Source of the DNA: Pseudarthrobacter psychrotolerans
GTDB taxonomy: Bacteria > Actinomycetota > Actinomycetes > Actinomycetales > Micrococcaceae
Assembly: GCF_009911795.1 (NCBI RefSeq)
Contig: NZ_CP047898.1
Location: 3,038,001 to 3,102,000, forward strand
Direction of reading: 5' to 3'
Length of the DNA: 64,000 nt
Shown here: piece by piece, positions 62,201 through 64,000 of the stretch
Layout: each line of letters starts with the position of its first letter
Numbering within the stretch: the first letter of the stretch is position 1
Notes under the pieces: model-generated
Told to the model about the DNA's origin: nothing
Databases searched by the model: none
Seen by the model: only the letters and a program-made list of their open reading frames with translations
Translations under genes and position numbers: made by a program

Positions 62201-62827
62201 ATCCTGGGCCTGATCGAGGACGTGAACAAGAACCGGTTCACCATTTTCCAGTCGCTGACCCTGCTCCGGCAGCTCAGCCTGGACGCGTCGCTGGTGGATC
62301 CGTCGCTGTCCGGCGTCCGCTCCAGCAAGCTGGACGTGCTGTTCGAGCAGCTGGAGGATCTGGTTGCGGAGGGCCACCGCGCGCTGATCTTCAGCCAGTT
62401 CACCGGTTTCCTGGGCAAGGTCCGGGAGCGGCTTGTGGAGGAGAAGATCGAATTCTGCTACCTCGACGGCAGCACCCGGAACCGTACCGACGTCGTCAAC
62501 GAATTCAAGAACGGCACCGCGCCGGTGTTCCTGATTTCGCTGAAAGCCGGCGGCTTTGGCCTGAACCTGACCGAGGCCGACTACGTGTTCCTGCTCGATC
62601 CCTGGTGGAACCCCGCGTCCGAGGCACAGGCCGTGGACCGGACGCACCGAATTGGGCAGGCGCGGAACGTGATGGTGTACCGGCTCGTTGCCAAGGACAC
62701 GATCGAGGAAAAGGTCATGGCCCTGAAGGCCCGGAAGTCGCAGCTGTTCGCGGACGTGATGGAAGGCGACGCCCTGTCCAGCGGGTCGATCACGGCCGAG
62801 GACCTCGCCGGCCTGTTCAAAGACTAA
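59270..62827 (+). CDS. SNF2-family helicase with SWIM zinc finger
   Basis: A large protein of 1,185 residues. A SWIM finger with the CxCx(n)CxH pattern is seen at CSCPVRKDCKHVAALLF (about residues 100-120). The middle is an SNF2-associated domain. The SNF2 ATPase has LADDMGLGKTVQALA (motif I), VLDEAQFVKNHQSKA (DEAQ), ALIFSQFTGFLG, and DRTHRIGQARNVMVYRLVAK near the end. It probably moves on DNA or nucleoprotein in recombination or repair. ATG 59270 or 59333 may be the start; the first is preceded by no clear ribosome site. Confidence 0.9.
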   Translation: MKQITSDRTRHSRGQLKVARTMPSQPDESAALAIQTPAINDRSLAAGLAYAMGSRVSGMSFDAATGLMLGKVRGGADVPYSTTAKLVRKTGGWSCTVGVCSCPVRKDCKHVAALLFAAEDNPAIRVQLLAPADVSRLSRQPVSLDLADWEQALSPLISQPGITQSISGIPLALQFEVEEPAPHFSYTGRRDPLRSVRQLKARPVIMGAKGKWIRGDVSWNTLSYLNFRRECNEAHIEWMQAFLAAHTSAANRVHNSSALWLGLNTFAGKNMWSLLADAKKIGLTLVHSRGTEPVRLAESPAAVGLNLSRYGSPSGDGGDAAAATPEVAAKTADDGGLELAPTITVEGEDVDPASVGTIGRPAHGIFLTTGREALPGVSADNVITLAPLENGLSEELLTFVTAGSTLHIPAKDETRFLTGFYPKLKQAARVTATDESVALPALALPTLSLLANYGADHRVRLHWEWHYKSGNLVTAQPLWRHPGDHGYRDDTAEARILEGIGQPWNVVPALGESASGGWGTPRLSASAELSGLDTLAFTEDVLPELRNAPDVSVDTAGDIADYREAEEAPVVSISTKATEQRDWFDLGIQISLEGQPVSFAAVFSALAAGQTKMLLPSGAYFSLDLPELHQLRALIEEARSLQDNKDAPLQISRFQAGLWDELAQLGIVDEQAAAWREAVGGLLEGGINGLPLPPSLNAELRPYQLEGFNWLSFLYRHSLGGILADDMGLGKTVQALALMCAAKEQAASVTAGADSVAGAADSVGAPIPAPDGGTPFLVVAPTSVVGNWAAEAARFAPGLTVRIVSETFAKNSQDAAVELAGADIVITSYALFRIDYDSYASKTWAGLVLDEAQFVKNHQSKAYQCARKLPAAFKLAITGTPLENNLMEFWALTSIVAPGLFSSPKRFAEYYQKPVEKNGDKGQLDKLRRRVRPLMMRRTKDQVIQDLPPKQEQILEVVLNPRHQKVYQTHLQRERQKILGLIEDVNKNRFTIFQSLTLLRQLSLDASLVDPSLSGVRSSKLDVLFEQLEDLVAEGHRALIFSQFTGFLGKVRERLVEEKIEFCYLDGSTRNRTDVVNEFKNGTAPVFLISLKAGGFGLNLTEADYVFLLDPWWNPASEAQAVDRTHRIGQARNVMVYRLVAKDTIEEKVMALKARKSQLFADVMEGDALSSGSITAEDLAGLFKD

Positions 62828-62840
62828 ACGCGGTCAAAGC

Positions 62841-63641
62841 CTAACTGCAGGCTGTCAGGATACCGGCGATCGCATCGTGCTCGGCCTGGGTGACCCACAG
62901 GCTGTAGTTGGCCTTCACGGCGGTCTGGCGGGCTACGTATTCGCACCGGAACGCCTTGTTTGGCGGGAGCCAGGTTGCCGCATCCTTGTCGCCCTTGGCG
63001 CCGTTGGTAGCCCCGTCGGCAGCCATGAGGTTCAGGGGATCGTTGGCCAGCTGCCTGCGCTGTTCGGCGCTGAGCTGCTGGGCGCCCTTCTGCCAGGCGT
63101 CGCTGAGGGCGATGATGTGGTCAATCTGGACGGCGGAGCTGGTGGTGTTGCCGCGGACGAAGTTGATGGTTGTGCCGGTGTACTTATCGGCCAGCGTACC
63201 GGTGGCAACGACGCAGTTCTGTGTACCGGGCTTGAACGTCTCACCTTCGAGGTCCCTGGCGAGGATGTCGTTTCGGGTGTCGCAGCCGTTTCGGTCGACG
63301 TCGGCCCACGCGGGGCCGAATTCCTCGCGGGTGTAGCCGGTCTTGGGGGCACGTCCCTTCACCGGGATGGTTTCCAGCTGGGAGAGGGCCGTTGCCACAT
63401 CGGCTCGGCTCACAGATGATTCGCCGGAGTTGCCCGACGGCGGTGCTTCCCTGACAGCTTCGGCCACCTTGTTTGCGGCCTGCGTTGCGGCCTGGGCTGC
63501 GGCGTCACAACCGGTGAGGGCGCTGGAGAGAAGCAGAGTGGTGAACAGCGTCAGTGCTTTGGTGGCGGCGGAGCGGTTGATGGTTATGTCCTTCAGGAGT
63601 GCGGCGGAGGTGAACACGCTACTGGCGCGGGACGTTCTCAC
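62841..63641 (-). CDS. Secreted HNH/DUF1524 nuclease lipoprotein
   Basis: A 266-residue protein. A long N-terminus precedes the signal peptide and lipobox (LLLSSALTGC). The C-terminal domain has YTREEFGPAWADVDRNGCDT, AVQIDHIIALSDAWQKGAQ and NDPLNLMAADGATNGAKGDK, the HNH/DUF1524 pattern of GmrSD-type and secreted actinobacterial nucleases. It is presumably a cell-surface nuclease for DNA uptake or scavenging. The start is probably inside the first 25 residues (GTG at about 63617). It is convergent with the SNF2 gene. Confidence 0.85.
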   Translation of the reverse strand: MRTSRASSVFTSAALLKDITINRSAATKALTLFTTLLLSSALTGCDAAAQAATQAANKVAEAVREAPPSGNSGESSVSRADVATALSQLETIPVKGRAPKTGYTREEFGPAWADVDRNGCDTRNDILARDLEGETFKPGTQNCVVATGTLADKYTGTTINFVRGNTTSSAVQIDHIIALSDAWQKGAQQLSAEQRRQLANDPLNLMAADGATNGAKGDKDAATWLPPNKAFRCEYVARQTAVKANYSLWVTQAEHDAIAGILTACS

Positions 63642-63806
63642 CTGTCAAGCCGGGGTGTGGAGTCTGTCACCCGACCCGTCATGCTGGCCCGCATGCCTGG
63701 CCCGGCTGGGACTCGGAAGCCTCGCCGGGGCGCTTGAGAGCCGGAAAGCCCTGCGTTTGGGGAAGATTCCGAAATTCCTTTCGGGTGGTCACGCTGCCAA
63801 CCTAAA

Positions 63807-63826
63807 ATGTCGTACCCCCTCGACAT
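63807..63826. promoter_or_regulatory. ATGTCG...CGACAT palindrome before the last gene
   Basis: Perfect 6-bp arms at 63807-63812 and 63821-63826 with an 8-base spacer, about 10 bases before the start at 63836. It may be an operator or overlap the start region of the HNH gene. Confidence 0.4.
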
Positions 63827-63835
63827 GATGGAGGT

Positions 63836-64000
63836 ATGGACAACACGGCAGCGGCAGAGATTCTGGAGACCATCGCGGCCTCTGCTCTGCAGATGGCCGG
63901 TGTGCTTCGTGGGACGCCCGGGGATCCAGCAGCCAGCCCGGCTGCAAATGGTCCGGCTGATGCCCCTTCAGTGACCGGTCCGTCCGCGACGGGTGGGGAC
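63836..64000 (+). CDS. Start of a probable HNH endonuclease (DUF222-type) gene
   Basis: An open frame from ATG 63836 to the window end: MDNTAAAEILETIAASALQM, then a Gly/Pro/Ala-rich linker. A helical start of this kind with a low-complexity linker is common in DUF222-HNH genes of actinobacteria, which are often many per genome. Only 55 codons are visible, so the call is tentative. GGAGG lies directly before the ATG. Confidence 0.4.
   Translation, partial: MDNTAAAEILETIAASALQMAGVLRGTPGDPAASPAANGPADAPSVTGPSATGGD

Overview
High-GC actinobacterial chromosome segment. Protein similarities recalled from memory (no search was possible) point to Micrococcaceae, of the Arthrobacter / Pseudarthrobacter / Paenarthrobacter type. 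Gene order is mostly dense, with ATGA stop-start overlaps, and the window carries several actinobacterial families (DUF4031, DUF1206, DUF222-HNH, an SNF2 helicase with a SWIM finger).

Region 1 (1-7.1 kb) is ordinary core and accessory genome: a frameshifted FAD-linked oxidase end, a DUF4031/HD protein, a two-domain cupredoxin, YccF, TrpF, an APH-fold phosphotransferase, a HutD-like cupin, ferritin, and a guanidine-III riboswitch in front of a pair of SMR (Gdx-type) guanidinium exporters.

Region 2 (7.1-25.2 kb) is a taurine dissimilation locus. Taurine:pyruvate aminotransferase (Tpa) makes sulfoacetaldehyde and alanine. Alanine dehydrogenase (Ald) regenerates pyruvate. Sulfoacetaldehyde acetyltransferase (Xsc) makes acetyl phosphate and sulfite. 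Pta makes acetyl-CoA, and two unrelated exporters (YeiH-type and TauE/SafE-type) can remove sulfite. A MocR/TauR-like regulator and an IclR regulator sit inside the locus. A semialdehyde dehydrogenase gene in it is cleanly split by an IS701-family element with a CTAG duplication. A CobS/CobT-like AAA+/VWA pair follows the IclR gene, and an APC-family permease closes the region.

Region 3 (25.2-43.5 kb) has a kinase, an aldo/keto reductase, an MBL hydrolase, a DEAD-box helicase with a structured terminator-like leader, a methyltransferase, two MFS exporters, TrmB, a WXG100-type secreted protein with a small partner, DUF1206, and two neighbouring ECF sigma/partner modules.

Region 4 (43.65-57.80 kb) is a roughly 14.1-kb island. 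It interrupts a DUF4287-type gene whose halves lie at 43516-43651 and 57802-58217. The junctions carry a perfect 17-bp inverted repeat and a CTAA direct repeat, and removing the island restores a 183-codon frame. It holds decayed genes, a compact cluster (acyl-CoA dehydrogenase-like, PhnD-like, radical SAM with a TusA-like N-terminus, a 41-codon ORF, DoxX, small membrane protein, GT2, DUF2064), IS701 and ISL3 remnants, a GH15 enzyme and an intact IS21-family element.

Region 5 (58.2-64.0 kb) returns to chromosome-like genes: a DUF4375-like acidic protein, a large SNF2 helicase, a secreted HNH lipoprotein, and the start of a probable DUF222-type HNH gene. No tRNA, rRNA or CRISPR was recognised.
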